A stretch of DNA of 64,000 nucleotides, taken from assembly GCA_965178125.1 (NCBI GenBank), contig OZ237764.1, positions 620,001 through 684,000 of the forward strand, read 5' to 3'. The notes beneath the pieces were generated by a model. It searched no databases, was not told the origin of the DNA, and saw only the letters and a list, made by a program, of their open reading frames with translations. Source of the stretch: Bilabrum cf. latius. Its lineage: Eukaryota > Bigyra: Bicosoecida > Bigyra > Bicosoecida. The position numbers and the translations under genes are program-made. Below are positions 33,093 to 43,992 of the stretch, piece after piece (the stretch's first letter is position 1; each line of letters starts with the position of its first letter).

Positions 33093-35162
33093 ATGTCAAA
33101 CAATACAATTAATGATTTACTGAAGGGTATTATGTAGAAACGGTCTAATCAACTTAGGATACAAAATGACCCACAAGTTAGATTAATGATATAGCAAGAA
33201 GAAGATGAAGCAGAAGCCAGAAGAAAAACCCTAAAAGATGATGCTTTTCTTCGTGCTAATTATGTTCCTATTGATGTTAGAATTGAAAGACAACAACAAC
33301 AACAAGGAATTGAAAATATTATTAAAAATATTAAGACTATGAACGCTAAAAAAGAATTACCAATTTATCAAATAGAAAATTTACAATCATTTATAAATAG
33401 AAATCCAGATTTACCGGATAAATTAAAAAGATAGGTTGTAGATACCATTAATAATATTAATGTAAGGTAGGTAGTAGGACCAGCAAGCGATAAGAAAAAG
33501 GTATTTGATGGAATTAAAAATATTAATATGAGATTATTTACAACCACTAAAGCACAACGGGACGCAGTATTAGAACAATTACCAAGCGATATGAGAGGAT
33601 TAAAAGCAGTTCAAATACGAAACGCTTTACGACAAGCTGGAATCACGAAAACCCCCCAAGGGTAGAATGTTTCACAATTAACAAAAGTTGATGACGCTGT
33701 TAATGCTTTATAGGATGTGTTAAATCCTCCTGAAGCCGTTCAACAATAGCAAAGAGATGACCCGCAACCTGATAGACCTGAACCAGATAACCCACAACCG
33801 CCACCAGAACCAAGACCAAAACCCCCTCCAACACCACAAGAAGCATTAAGCCCAGAACTACAAGAACAAATTGAAGCACTTGAAAGAGTAGCAAACGCCA
33901 ATCCTTCAAGTAGTAGAAAAGCACCAAAGAAAACCGAACTAGCATCAATACTTAGATAGTCAAATGTTAAAGGTGTAAAAGGACGGTCTAAAGTTGATTT
34001 TATAAAAAGTGCTTAGAAGAAATTATCAGAACTTAAACAAAAAGCACAAGAACAAGAGGCATCACAATCATCAGGACAAGAAGAAGAAGGGGAGAACGCC
34101 AGTAGAAATTTATCAGGCTAGTTTTCAAAAGTATCACCCGCACCAGTTCCACCTAGTGGATTCTTACAAGCATCACCAGCACCACAAGGACAATCACCAG
34201 AACAAGAACAAGGACAATCACCAGAACAACAACAAAGCACATTTGGTTCTTTAGGACAATCGGTTATGGATGGTATCAGTTATTTAACAGGAAAAACAGG
34301 CTCACAACCACAAGCACCCCCCGCAGGTCAAGACAGAGGAAAAGGTGAAGCGATGGCAGTAGATGAAGATGGAGAACCTATTACAGATGAATTTGGAAGA
34401 CAACTTACAGAAGTTCAATTCAGACAAAGACAAGCACAGGCAGAACGAGATGAAGCACAAAGACAACAAGAAGAAAAAGAAAGACAAGCTAGAGAACGGA
34501 GGGGAGCCCCAGATGAAGAACCAAGAGATGGAGAAGCCGTAGAACAAGCACAACCAGCAGAACCAGCAGAACCACAAGAACCAGAAGAACCACAGAAAAC
34601 AGATGATGAAATAGCCAAATCAATAGGACAATCAATAAATGTAAAAACAGGTTCAACTAAGGAATAGATATTATCACAATTACAAAAAGCTGGAATAAAT
34701 CCAGTAGAATCAAAAACCGCAACTACATTAAAATATATTGTACGAAGGCTTAAAGCCGGAGTATTACAACCTAATCTACCACCTGAGAGAATCGCTGATT
34801 TAGTAGCCAGAGCAAATACAGAAGGAAGAGATACAAGAGCAGTTAGTAGACAAGCAAAAAGTATTCTTACTGATAACGGTTATCAAATGGATGGAATACC
34901 TATATGGACATATTCACCACCAGCTCAAGGTTTCGGAAATAAAGACCCTTATAATATGTTAATGAAAGCTATTAATTTAATTATTGATTAGAAAATAAAA
35001 ACATAGAACAGGGGCGGTAGTTGTGGATGTGGCAAGCATAAAGGAGGACAAATTGAACAAGAATATTTTAATGTAGCCGGTGGTAAAGGTAATCATAATG
35101 TGAAGGACAAGGTAAAACAAATCTTATATCAACACTTTGAAAAACTAAGATTATTAAAATAA
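33093..35162 (+). CDS. Long disordered Gln/Pro/Glu-rich virion-type protein (element 1)
   Basis: The 689-residue frame is open across 13 or so TAGs, in line with its Gln-rich content. It starts MSNNTINDLLKGIMQKRSN. The middle is low complexity (PPPEPRPKPPPTPQEA; QSPEQEQGQSPEQQQ; DEAQRQQEEKERQARERRG). The end has a Cys/His cluster and NVAGGKGNHN. Element 2 has a similar long, helical and disordered gene at 49522-50703. Likely a virion scaffold or internal protein; no known domain. The start follows TATATATATACA. Confidence 0.6.
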
Positions 35163-35207
35163 TTAGTCTATAGGATAATAATATTTTGTTTTGTATAGAT
35201 ATATATA

Positions 35208-35825
35208 ATGGCAGAGTTAGTAGCAACAGCAAGCACGGTTGGTGGGGTGTTGGTTCCTCTAGGATATGCGGGATGCTTCCTTTGGAACTTATGTTCCTCA
35301 CTTGCGAATCGTAAAAAATTGTGTTTAGTCCTTCCACGAAAAGGAGGTAAAAGTTCACTTAACAAAAGTTTAACGTCTATAGACCCGAATATTCTATTAG
35401 TTGATTTAGATGAAGTCCTTAAAGTTAATGCTGACACCAAACAGGTCGTACATTTGAATGACGCCGAAGCTAGGGGCGACGTATCAACAGCCAAACTTTT
35501 AAAATTTGAGCTTATGAAAAAAAGCATTGAGAAAGTTAAATCAAATTGGTTATAGAAAGCAGAACATAGAGCCGTCTTTCTTACTTCAGATTTTGACCTA
35601 GCAAAAGAAATATTCAAGCCCTCCAGCGTGTGTGTAGCAATACCAAGCGATAAACTATACAGCAATATCTCTAAAGATTTAGACGAGAAGGATAAAGCAG
35701 TAGCTAGACATTCACGAGCTGAATTTTTGAAGAGCTTTAACCCTAATGAATATAGCGTATATAATACCTTTGAAGGGCTTTCATAGATGGTGATGAATGT
35801 CTATGGTCTTACATATAGGGTCTAA
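35208..35825 (+). CDS. P-loop-like protein of 205 residues (element 1)
   Basis: It starts MAELVATASTVGGVLVPLGY, with a hydrophobic N-terminus (GGVLVPLGYAGCFLWNLC) that may insert in membrane. A degenerate Walker A follows (LVLPRKGGKSSLNKSL) and a Walker B-like NILLVDLDEVL. The element 2 protein at 45275-45892 has exactly the same length and plan (VVVPKGSGKTTLCRS, LVIDLDE), with a matching C-terminus (VYNTFEGLSQMV against VYSSFQQLEEFV). It is a conserved NTPase-like partner of these viruses whose role I do not know. Confidence 0.65.
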
Positions 35826-35861
35826 TTATTTGAATATTATTAAATAATAAATTAATAATAT

Positions 35862-37019
35862 TTATTTAGTCTTATTATTAAAATTATCCTTTAGGGTTTT
35901 TGATATATTTTTAGCCGGCTCCGTTGTTATCTTCCATTGAATTAAATATTCATCTTGTCCCTCTTTATTCTTTCTTCTCTTTATTATTTTACCTATATCA
36001 TTCTAATATTTTCTTTTAGTAGCCTCATCAACATATGAATCTTTCCATTTAACCCTGTATGTATTATTTTTATTCTTTCTTATCAATTTTTCAATTATAA
36101 ATATATCTTGTGCTTTATTCTCGTATGGTTTAGATGCTAATAACAACTAATCTCTATTAAAGTATGTATAGGGTATGCCCTCAATTTTATATAATGGGGG
36201 GTTATCTGGTTTTATTATTACTCTTTCAATTTTATAAGGCTTTACGCTATATTTAATATCTCCCGCCCTAAATGCTCCGGTTTCCTTTATCCCTTCTATA
36301 CTTCTAGGATAATCTAATCCTATTCTTACCATTTCGCCCTCATTTAATACATCACATACTTCACCCTAACATCTAGGCGGTATATATGGTAGATTCTCCC
36401 TTTTCTTATTCAACATTTCCTATCTTGTTTTATAACGCTCGTTTAATATCTCCCTCAACTTTGGTATTAAATGTCTCCAGTTCGTAATAGTTGTCCCCGT
36501 TCTTATCTCCTATGAATTCAAATAATAAAATATAGCTCTCCCTATTTCCTCATTCAATCTCTCCACCAAAGCCATCTACGATTTACGCTTCACTCTTGAA
36601 AATATATGCTCTATCTTATTCTTCTTTAGATATTCTTTAAATGATTCATTATCAAATTCTCCCCCTTTATCTGTTCGTATCATTTTAGGTTTCATTAAAT
36701 AATTTCTTTTATAGATTTTTTGAAAAGCTTTTATCACATCCTCCGCCCCTCTATCCTTTAACTCTTCAAAATCTAACGCTAATCCGCTAGTATCTATCAC
36801 AACTAATAAATATTTTGAATCGTTCTTGGTAGCGTAAGGGAGATACAATAAATCAGCCTATTGGATAAGCCCCTCTTTAGTAGGTTTATAATATTTAACA
36901 TAATTCAATCCTTTCGGTTTCTTTATCGGCTTCATTAAATCGTTCGTGATAGACTTCGTATTAAATCCAAAACTTGATTCATTAATATCATTATCTTTTT
37001 TCTTTCCTCTCTTACTCAT
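35862..37019 (-). CDS. Retroviral-type (rve) integrase with chromodomain (element 1)
   Basis: The 385-residue protein has the DDE core: first Asp in IQQADLLYLPYATK, second in MIRTDKGGEF, Glu in ALVERLNEEIGRA. Two C-terminal modules follow, with GDIKYSVKPYKIERVIIK and a chromodomain-like end (YLIQWKITTEPAKN). This enzyme joins the viral ends to the host DNA with a 5-6 bp stagger, in line with the TCGCA duplication. Several TAGs are read as Gln. It belongs to the Polinton/Maverick integrase type; element 2 has its own at 38342-39397. Confidence 0.9.
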
Positions 37020-37059
37020 TATATATATTAATTGATTTTAATATTTATAAATTAATTAT

Positions 37060-37431
37060 TCACGAATTAAAAAGCCTATTAATAGCTTCATTCGTTTTAA
37101 TGTGCTCCTTGGTGTCTCTTATCTCCTAATGGATATCAACCAGCTTTAATTTTTCTTTCTTAGTGAGTCCGTTCATCCTTCCTTTTAATGCTTTTAAAGT
37201 TTTCATATAAGGGGCTATAGCTTCTGCTTTCTTTTTGCTCACCTCTTTATATTCCACATTAAGAGCGGTTAATTTACTATTCACTTTATTTTTTAATTCT
37301 GTCTCTTTTATTTTTAGTTGCTTTAACTTTTGTTCTAATTCACGATTGGTCTTCTTAAAGTCTTCTACAATATCAAGAAATTCATTCTTTAACTTTGAGC
37401 GGGTATTAATCACTTTTTGTAATTTATCCAT
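37060..37431 (-). CDS. Coiled-coil protein, 123 residues (element 1)
   Basis: An almost fully helical Lys/Glu-rich protein starting MDKLQKVINTRSKLKNEF, with heptad-like patterns (ELEQKLKQLKIKETELKNKV). Likely a structural or scaffold partner. No family is recognised. One TAG near the C-terminus (VDIHQEIRDT) is read as Gln. Confidence 0.5.
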
Positions 37432-37532
37432 TTATATATAATTACTAGATATTTTTTTTATTTTTTTTAAACTATAGAATTTTATAAAACGGGTTTAATA
37501 AATTAAAATAAAATATTGGGCTACATTATAAT

Positions 37533-37596
37533 ATGTTCGTTAAGTTCCTGTTATCAAGTGTCAACGTTAAAAAGGTATTCCAGAATAAAAGCATCT
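37533..37596 (+). pseudogene. Unknown element 1 gene, 5' part, cut by element 2
   Basis: The first 21 codons (MFVKFLLSSVNVKKVFQNKS) run into the G-run at the tip of element 2. The rest of the gene is at 54113-54465. Joining 64 nt and 353 nt gives 417 nt, a whole number of codons, with no stop except TAG before the final TAA. It is a helical, charged protein of 138 residues with no recognised family. The start follows an A/T-rich stretch. Confidence 0.75.
37592..37596. repeat. Target-site duplication of element 2 (left), CATCT
   Basis: CATCT precedes the G-run at 37597; CATCT recurs at 54108-54112 if the last C of the right C-run belongs to the target. Using this 5 bp duplication restores the reading frame of the interrupted gene exactly. 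A 4 bp ATCT reading is the only alternative. Confidence 0.8.
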
Positions 37597-38300
37597 GGGG
37601 GGGGACAACAGGTGGTGGTAGGTACACCAAGCGTTTAGGACGAGGGCTACGCTACGCTCGCCCCTCCTTTAAAGGCATATTTAGCAACTCAAGTGTTTCC
37701 CCTATAAACCTAAATGATTTCACAGGGGGTTCCCCAAGAACCCCTATAGAACCCCTCTATGTACCCATTTTCAGATATAAAATTTACTCCTACGAAGTAG
37801 GGGTAAATTGAAGAATTCTAATATTTAACCCCCTTATAAACTCTAACAGCAAAGACAGAGATGTTTTAGTAAAGTAGGAAAAAATGAAGAAATTAACCAA
37901 GTGTCCAAAATATCTCTGTGTTTGCTGTAGGAACGGAAGGATGAATTCCCAAGAGACCAAGAGACCAACCGAGGATTTCCCCAAGAGAACAAGGTATTTT
38001 ATCAAGAGACCGAGGTATGTTCCCAAGCGACAAACCGACAAACCGACCGATGAACCGACCAAGGATTTCCCAAGATGCTCGGGCTTTGCCCTCCGCTCTT
38101 TTGATATCTTTTTCAAAGATTGGATTTCCCAAGGATTTCCCAAGCGACTAAATTGTTCTCCGAAGCAACCAAACCGATTACCCAAGAGATGATACATTAA
38201 AAGGAAAATAAAAAACAAATTATAATTGTTTTCCAATTAAAAACACAAAAATTGATTGAAAAATTTTGACAATATAGGATACAAAGAAATATTAAAATTA
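37597..38300. repeat. Element 2 left terminal inverted repeat
   Basis: This about 700 bp repeat pairs with the right end (53187-54107). Inside are short tandem motifs (ACCGACCGATGA, CCCAAGGATTTC) and one copy of a 54 bp palindromic mini-repeat (38070-38123) that is missing from the same place on the right. An ORF (37884-38192, MKKLTKCPKYLCVCCRNG) is open in both copies, but its repeat-driven Lys/Arg/Pro content makes a real gene uncertain. Confidence 0.88.
38070..38123. repeat. Mini-repeat with GGGC-AAA-GCCC hairpin, left TIR copy
   Basis: This 54 bp unit begins CCAAGATGCTCGGGC and ends CAAAGATTGG. It recurs three times, inverted, at 53133-53186, 53337-53387 and 53447-53498. It interrupts the GGATTTCCCAA tandem tract of the left TIR, which is uninterrupted on the right, so it looks like a small mobile or amplified unit. 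Confidence 0.7.
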
Positions 38301-38341
38301 AGCAAGGAAAAGCATACCTCTATTAAAGAACTATATAGCAA

Positions 38342-39397
38342 ATGAGTAGCGCCTTTGAAAGAATATTACAATCCCTAAACATTTATCCCAACAGTCGTAT
38401 TGTAAATTTAATGAAACGACCAAAACGACCCAAAGGAGTAAATCGACCCCACGTAAATGTACCAGAACCTCACCAAGTGGTACAAATGGATTTATTATCA
38501 TTACCCCACGACAATAATTATAAATACGCATTAACTGCTATTGATTTACATACAAAGTAGGCCGATGCTGAACCGCTCAAAACCAAGCGTTAGAACGAAG
38601 TATTAAAGGCATCAAAAAAGATTTTCAATCGTGGTAATGTCCAGAAACCGCAGCACCGTTTGGAAATAGATAATGGAAAAGAATTTAACGCTTTACAAAG
38701 ATATTTAGAAGAGAGCGATGTATTTGTACGAAGAAATAAAGCAGGTCGCCACCGACAACAAGCATTAGTGGAAAACCTAAATAAAACGTTGGGAAAAGCC
38801 ATATTTACCCTATAGAACGTTAATGAGTTAAATACAGGTAATGAAAGCGTAGAATGGGTGGATATGCTTCCAAACATCATTGAAAACTATAATGAATATC
38901 AACTAGAAAAGTATATAGAAGAACCACCTTTACCCCCAGAACACTTCGACTTTACGTAGTGTAAAGGAGACGCTTGTAATATATTGGAAGAGGGTACAAG
39001 AGTTCGTATACCATTAGAAGAACCCAGAAAGGCTACAAATTTACAGCAAAAATTATCCGGAAATTTTCGTGCTTCAGATTTACGCTATAATCCAGAAATC
39101 AAAACGATAACTAAAGTATTACTAAGACCGAGACAACCACCCTTATATGTTGTGGATTAGGATGATTTAGTGGCTTATCCAAAAGAGGAATTACAGATTA
39201 TCGACTTTGATAATGAGGACAATAACCGAGATGCTCAGACAATCTTTCTGCCAAAAAAAATAAAATCCGAGAACGAAACAGAATATCAAATAGAATGGAA
39301 AGATTTTCCAGAACCAGAACATTGGACGTGGGAACCAAAGAATAAAATCCAAGAAATTGCTCCTAATTTAATTTTGGAGTGGGATATAGAAAATTGA
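38342..39397 (+). CDS. Retroviral-type (rve) integrase with chromodomain (element 2)
   Basis: The 351-residue protein has first Asp in VVQMDLLSLPHD, second Asp in RLEIDNGKEFNAL, and Glu in QALVENLNKTLGKA; a C-terminal chromodomain reads EYQIEWKDFPEPEHWTWEPK. It inserts the viral genome with a short target duplication, in keeping with CATCT. The frame uses five or six TAGs. It is the first gene inside the left TIR. It shares only the core with the element 1 integrase, which supports two separate integration histories. Confidence 0.92.
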
Positions 39398-39454
39398 GAT
39401 GCCCCGTATCGTACCTTAAGGATTATTTTCGTATTCTATAGTACAACAACAAAA

Positions 39455-41116
39455 ATGTCATTCACTCTGCCGACTAAAGCGTATTCGTCAAAAAGCCTTA
39501 TGGACCTATGTAATGCCGGAAAACAAGAGGAATGTATTCAATACCTTAGACAATACTTCTACCGCACCCACGAGCAAGGTGGCGGGGTGTATTTTCTAAT
39601 AGCATCTGAATTAAATCGGAATAACATAAGTGATGACGAACCCCAGAAACCAGTCTGGTAGTTCCTTACGAATAAAAATATTACTGAAAATTACCTGATT
39701 GGGGGACACTGTATTTACGCGATTGTGGGCAACAAAAGAGTAAAGACTTGGTCAGCACGAGACTGGTTCTTAAATGAGAATACCGACGTATTTACGATTG
39801 TAAGAAAATTTAATTCACCTACCGTGGATTACGACAATCAAACAATTAACGTTATGGGTTCACCTATACTTACACGGGAAAACTGTGGAAACATAGAGGA
39901 TTTATCCGAAGACGCAAAAGCAGGCGCGACTATGATTTATGAACATATCCAGAAGGTGTGGACTTCAGAAGACAAAGAATAGTGTGATTTTGTGATGAAA
40001 TGGTTGGCTCACGTTATTGTGGGCGGAAAGAAGTTGGGAACAGCACTATATTTGAAATCTCCACAAGGAACTGGTAAATCGATGATTATTACCTTCCTTA
40101 TGAGAAAACTACTCGGATATACCCTTACACTATAGACGCTTACACACAAGATGCTTCAACCCGACGCCTTCAACTCAATTCTGGACGGGAAACTATTAGT
40201 CAATTTTAATGAAATTCCAAAAGCCTCGCCAACTATTTGGGACGCCATGTAGGCAACACTAAGAAATCTTATTACGGAAAAACACTTTTCCTGTAATGAG
40301 AAGTTTGTCAAATCCGAAAGTCGTCCGAATACATTCAATCTAATTATTGATACGAATGATAGTCCAATCAAAATCACCGAGGAAATCCGTAGATATTGTG
40401 TTTTGGATGTGAATACATCAAAGAAAGGAGACAAAGAATACTTTACAACACTAAAACGTTTTACAGAAAATCCAGAAGTGGCTAAGGCATTTTATATGTT
40501 ATTGGTTGAAATCTATGATAAATCACCAGACTTTACAGGACAATTCGCACCAAAATCAAAGAATTTTTACAAAGGAATTCTTGATGGCGCACATCCGGTT
40601 TTAAAAATTCTAAAAGAAGAGTGGCTGGACGAAGGCAGAGATTTTAAAATGACAGTCTTGGAATTCCGCAATTATCTAAAGCAGGAACTGAACGGTAGAG
40701 TGAAGAACCTTGGTACACCTATGATTAAAACACTATTGTCAGAGGTAGGTGTTCATTCAACGATGAACAAATAGAGAAAACAAGAATTTAATGTGAAACA
40801 CGCAGACTTACTAAAAGGCTTCCAATCTAAATTTTAGGCACTTCGTCATTCTGCTGAGATGGAAAAAGCAAAATCCGAGGTAGATGTTCTTCGAGAGTAG
40901 ATTAGAGAACTACAGAAACAAGTCGCATAGCAGTAGGAAACGATTGAATAGTTGGAATTAGAAAAGGAGATTACACCGACGGAACAAGTCCATAAGAAAA
41001 TCCAGAAACAGCTGAGTGTTGAGAATAGCATCGCTATTCAAAAATGGATAAAAGAGAACCCACCAAAGAACAAAAAAGGAAAACTTTCCAAATTCCTCTG
41101 TAAAATTGAGAAGTGA
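39455..41116 (+). CDS. SF3 (D5-like) replicative helicase (element 2)
   Basis: The 553-residue protein has Walker A YLKSPQGTGKSMIITF at about residue 200, Walker B KLLVNFNEIPK, and motif C FNLIIDTNDSPIKI, the SF3 pattern. The N-terminal 70 residues (SSKSLMDLCNAG, YLRQYFYRTHEQGGG) form a leader domain also seen alone in element 1 at 24090. The C-terminal 120 residues are a long coiled coil with many TAG-encoded Gln. It unwinds DNA ahead of the polymerase encoded 57 bp downstream. The start follows TTCTATAGTACAAC, the element 2 promoter motif. Confidence 0.88.
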
Positions 41117-41173
41117 GTGAGTTCGTACCTTAAGAATAATTATCGTATTCTATAATATAATAGATACTATAGA

Positions 41174-43015
41174 ATGCCCGAAATCGATTTTACGGAACCC
41201 CAAAGAACCAAATTGCGTCTTAATGGGAAACCAATATGGAGTATGCGATTTGAGAGCGAGGACCTTATCACCGTAAAAAATGTCTTGGAATTTATTCGTG
41301 ATTACGACGATGGTGGTGAAAATCCGTTTGATGACTTTAAATTTAAGGTGAATATCAATTACCAAGATACAGGTTGGCGAACACGAAGCACTTGGATTAC
41401 TACAGATGATTTAGAAAATCAAGATAGTTTATGGGCGGGCTACGAAGACGACGATGACGACGAATATAGAAAATTGAATTCTTTTGAACTACTGCTTATT
41501 AGAAAGCCAGAACCAGAAGGCGGTGCTGACGAACATAACGATTGTTTATATAACGCTATAAAACAGGCTTTTCCTTTTTCAGTTGGTCGTAAGGTAAATG
41601 TAAAGAGCGCAAAAGGCAAATGGAAAACTACTATTAAAAGATTGTCGAAGTCCGACCTCAAAGAACTCTTGAAAATTGGACGTGATGACCCCGTTGATTA
41701 CAGAAGAATACCAGAGATAGAAGACGAACTTCAAGTACGCATTCATGTTGTAGGCGACTTTGAATACACATCTGGAAAAACTCATTTTGACCGTCTTCTA
41801 ACTGTTTCATTAACAAATGGGCATTACAAGTATGTTCCCCCCATTAGTTAGAAAGAATTATTTACACCGCCGTCTAAAGAACCGTGTACGCTAATTACCC
41901 GCTTGTATCAATCCGAGAATTCTTATTTACTATTTGATGGAGACCGTGAGTATCAATCAGAAGGCATTACATCAGTTTCCAAGGATAAATTCATCTTTGA
42001 AGTCAAGTCCAAGGAAGAACTAAGAACAAAACACGAAGAACGGATGAAAAATGTAAGGGCATTAGCGAAGGAGACGGGTGGATATATGGATTTATCACGA
42101 TTTATGTTTAGAACATCCCTATTTGTAAAGTCGTATTTCAGTAAGTTTTCCAAACTTTACCCTGCCGACCCGATTGACCAAGTTGAAGCACTATGGATTT
42201 CTAAAGCCTCGGGTGGTGGATTGAATTGGGCAAACAAGAATACTACATTAAAAAACGCATACCAGTACGATATTAACTCATTTTATCCAAGTATTATGAA
42301 GGGTACATTTACATTTCCGGTTAGAAGGGGTAAGTTCGTAAAATTTGAAGTACCTTCAAGTGGTTTCTATCCGTACGGCATTTTTAGGGTACATATTGAA
42401 AATATCAATTCTAAATTGGTACAAAAAAGAAAAAACAATTATTATACCCAATATGACATTAACCGAGCGATTGAGACGGGCGCTTAGGTGTCTCTGATTG
42501 AAGACGGTGAAGCCAACGCTTTACTTTACGATGAGACAACAAGGGTGAAGGCAAATGGACTGTTCAAAACGATGATTGAGCGATTGTACGGTTATAAAAA
42601 ATAGGGATTGAAGTGTGCGAAGGAGATACTAAATAATATTTGGGGTTCTCTATGTTAGAAAAACACAATCACAAAAACACTCCGAGATGGTGATTGTATG
42701 AATTTTAGACAATTAAAGAACGCGTATCCTAAAGCATCTGGACGACTTGTATCGGGTATACTATATGACGAAGAGTACGATTACAAAACAGCCTACGCAA
42801 GAATGGGCCCCTTTCTGACTGGACTTGGACGAAGTAAATTGTCCAAAATGATTGAGCCATATCTTGAAAACATTCACTATGTCAACACGGATGGTTTCAT
42901 TAGTGAGAAAGAATTACCTCTAAAGTTATCAACGAACCTTGGGGGTATGAAGTTGGAGCAATCAGGTGAATGTCAAATTATTCACAGTAAGAAGAAAATT
43001 TTTAGAAAAGATTGA
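41174..43015 (+). CDS. Protein-primed DNA polymerase B with N-terminal OTU-like domain (element 2)
   Basis: The 613-residue protein reads four TAGs. Residues about 120-225 look like an OTU cysteine protease fold: EHNDCLYNAIKQAF carries the candidate Cys and LTNGHYKYV the candidate His. Polymerase motifs follow: A QYDINSFYPSIMKG, B CAKEILNNIWGSLC, C HYVNTDGFIS. Motif C has Asn-Thr-Asp rather than Asp-Thr-Asp, which is tolerated in some members. I see no clear exonuclease motifs, so proofreading may be absent. OTU domains remove ubiquitin in eukaryotic viruses; here it could act on the polymerase or terminal protein. The 3' end is 1 bp from the convergent zinc finger gene. Confidence 0.82.
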
Positions 43016-43016
43016 A

Positions 43017-43289
43017 TTAAATAGTCTGCTTTTCCTTTAGTCTCTAAATTTCCTATCGCAAACTATCAAGTTCATCCATAATATTAATTTGTTCCCTTTT
43101 TGTGTCTTCCTCTTTTTGAAGCCAATCAAGGTGTTTTTTGGTTCTACAATGATGTGATTTATTGTACTTCTTATATACACCACCACAGGAACACTTTATC
43201 TATTCTCCAAGTTTTTCCTTGTTTTTCCGGTAGTATTCACGGGCATACAGCTTATCCTGTTCTTTTCTTTCTGAATGACTGAGTGTCAT
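43017..43289 (-). CDS. Small zinc finger protein (element 2)
   Basis: The 90-residue protein starts MTLSHSERKEQDKLYAREYY, has CSCGGVYKKYNKSHHCRTKKH-type Cys/His ligands at about 33-53, then a Glu/Lys-rich coiled coil. Two TAGs are sense. It matches the element 1 protein at 20258-20560 in order of features. The start lies just left of a CTATAGTATTATACTATAG double motif. Confidence 0.7.
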
Positions 43290-43295
43290 TTTTGT

Positions 43296-43319
43296 ATTCT
43301 ATAGTATTATACTATAGAG
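43296..43319. promoter_or_regulatory. Paired CTATAGTA promoter-like motif (element 2)
   Basis: The stretch ATTCTATAGTATTATACTAT carries two inverted copies of the TATAGTA motif. Single copies (TATAGTA or a one-base variant) stand within about 25 bp of the start codon of most element 2 genes, for example at 39455, 43972, 45892, 48908, 49456, 50703, 50764, 51935, 52940 and 53085. I read it as the core promoter of this virus. It is not tested. Confidence 0.6.
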
Positions 43320-43330
43320 TTAGATTTAAG

Positions 43331-43972
43331 TCATACATTCTACCAAGCAATTTTTAGAGCATCACTTTTCCCATATCCTCTACCTCTTAACTACTGAGCG
43401 ATTTTCATTGCTAGTTTTGCTTTTGGGTTTTTCCGACGGCGCCTCCCTTTTCCAGTTTTTTGTGGTTTAAAACTCTACTTCGCTCTTTCGTTCGAGCCCC
43501 AATCAGGCACTTCACCACCCATTCGCATTACTCTAGCCTATCTCGATGATAATAGTTCTTTCTAACTATTTCCCTTCTCTCTAGCATCAAAAAATTCACG
43601 CATAGTATCTCTCCGTTCTGACGCATATTTTCTATGAATTGCCTAATTAAAATCATCAAGTGTTGTGTCGTGTTGCTCGTGTAGTGATGGTGATAAGAAT
43701 TTTAGTATACCCACGTCATAATCACCATCACTATCTTTGTCAATTCCTAGCGTATCAAATTCTTGTTCGGTCTTTTCGGCGAGCATTTCCATCATTTCCC
43801 TTTCCTAAGGGTTTACATATACACGATTAGCGTACTTTTCCCCTATACTCTAGTGCTTCCTCAATCCTTTCAAAATTGCTAGTGCTTGTCTAGCGTCTTT
43901 CCCCAAACTCTGATGTGGCTAACTAGCCAGTAAATGTAGTTGTTCTTCGGTATAATCATCAACACCCGCCAT
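43331..43972 (-). CDS. Virion-type protein with basic tail (element 2)
   Basis: The 213-residue protein starts MAGVDDYTEEQLHLLASQPH and ends with KTGKGRRRRKNPKAK and the motif MKIAQQLRGRGYGKSDALKI. The same C-terminal motif pattern ends the neighbouring 418-residue protein (MKMASILRGKGISKKTALKQ). Ten or so TAGs are Gln. The rest is helical and acidic (EMMEMLAEKTEQEFDTLG). It sits in a run of seven minus-strand genes that includes the capsid genes, so a virion role is likely. Confidence 0.6.
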
Positions 43973-43992
43973 TTACTATACACAATCATAAA

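Noticed and set aside
37884-38192. ORF in the element 2 terminal repeats (MKKLTKCPKYL), mirrored at 53549-53821
   Set aside because: It consists largely of short tandem DNA repeats, has no promoter motif before it and differs by an insertion between the two TIRs. I kept it only as a remark in the repeat entry.
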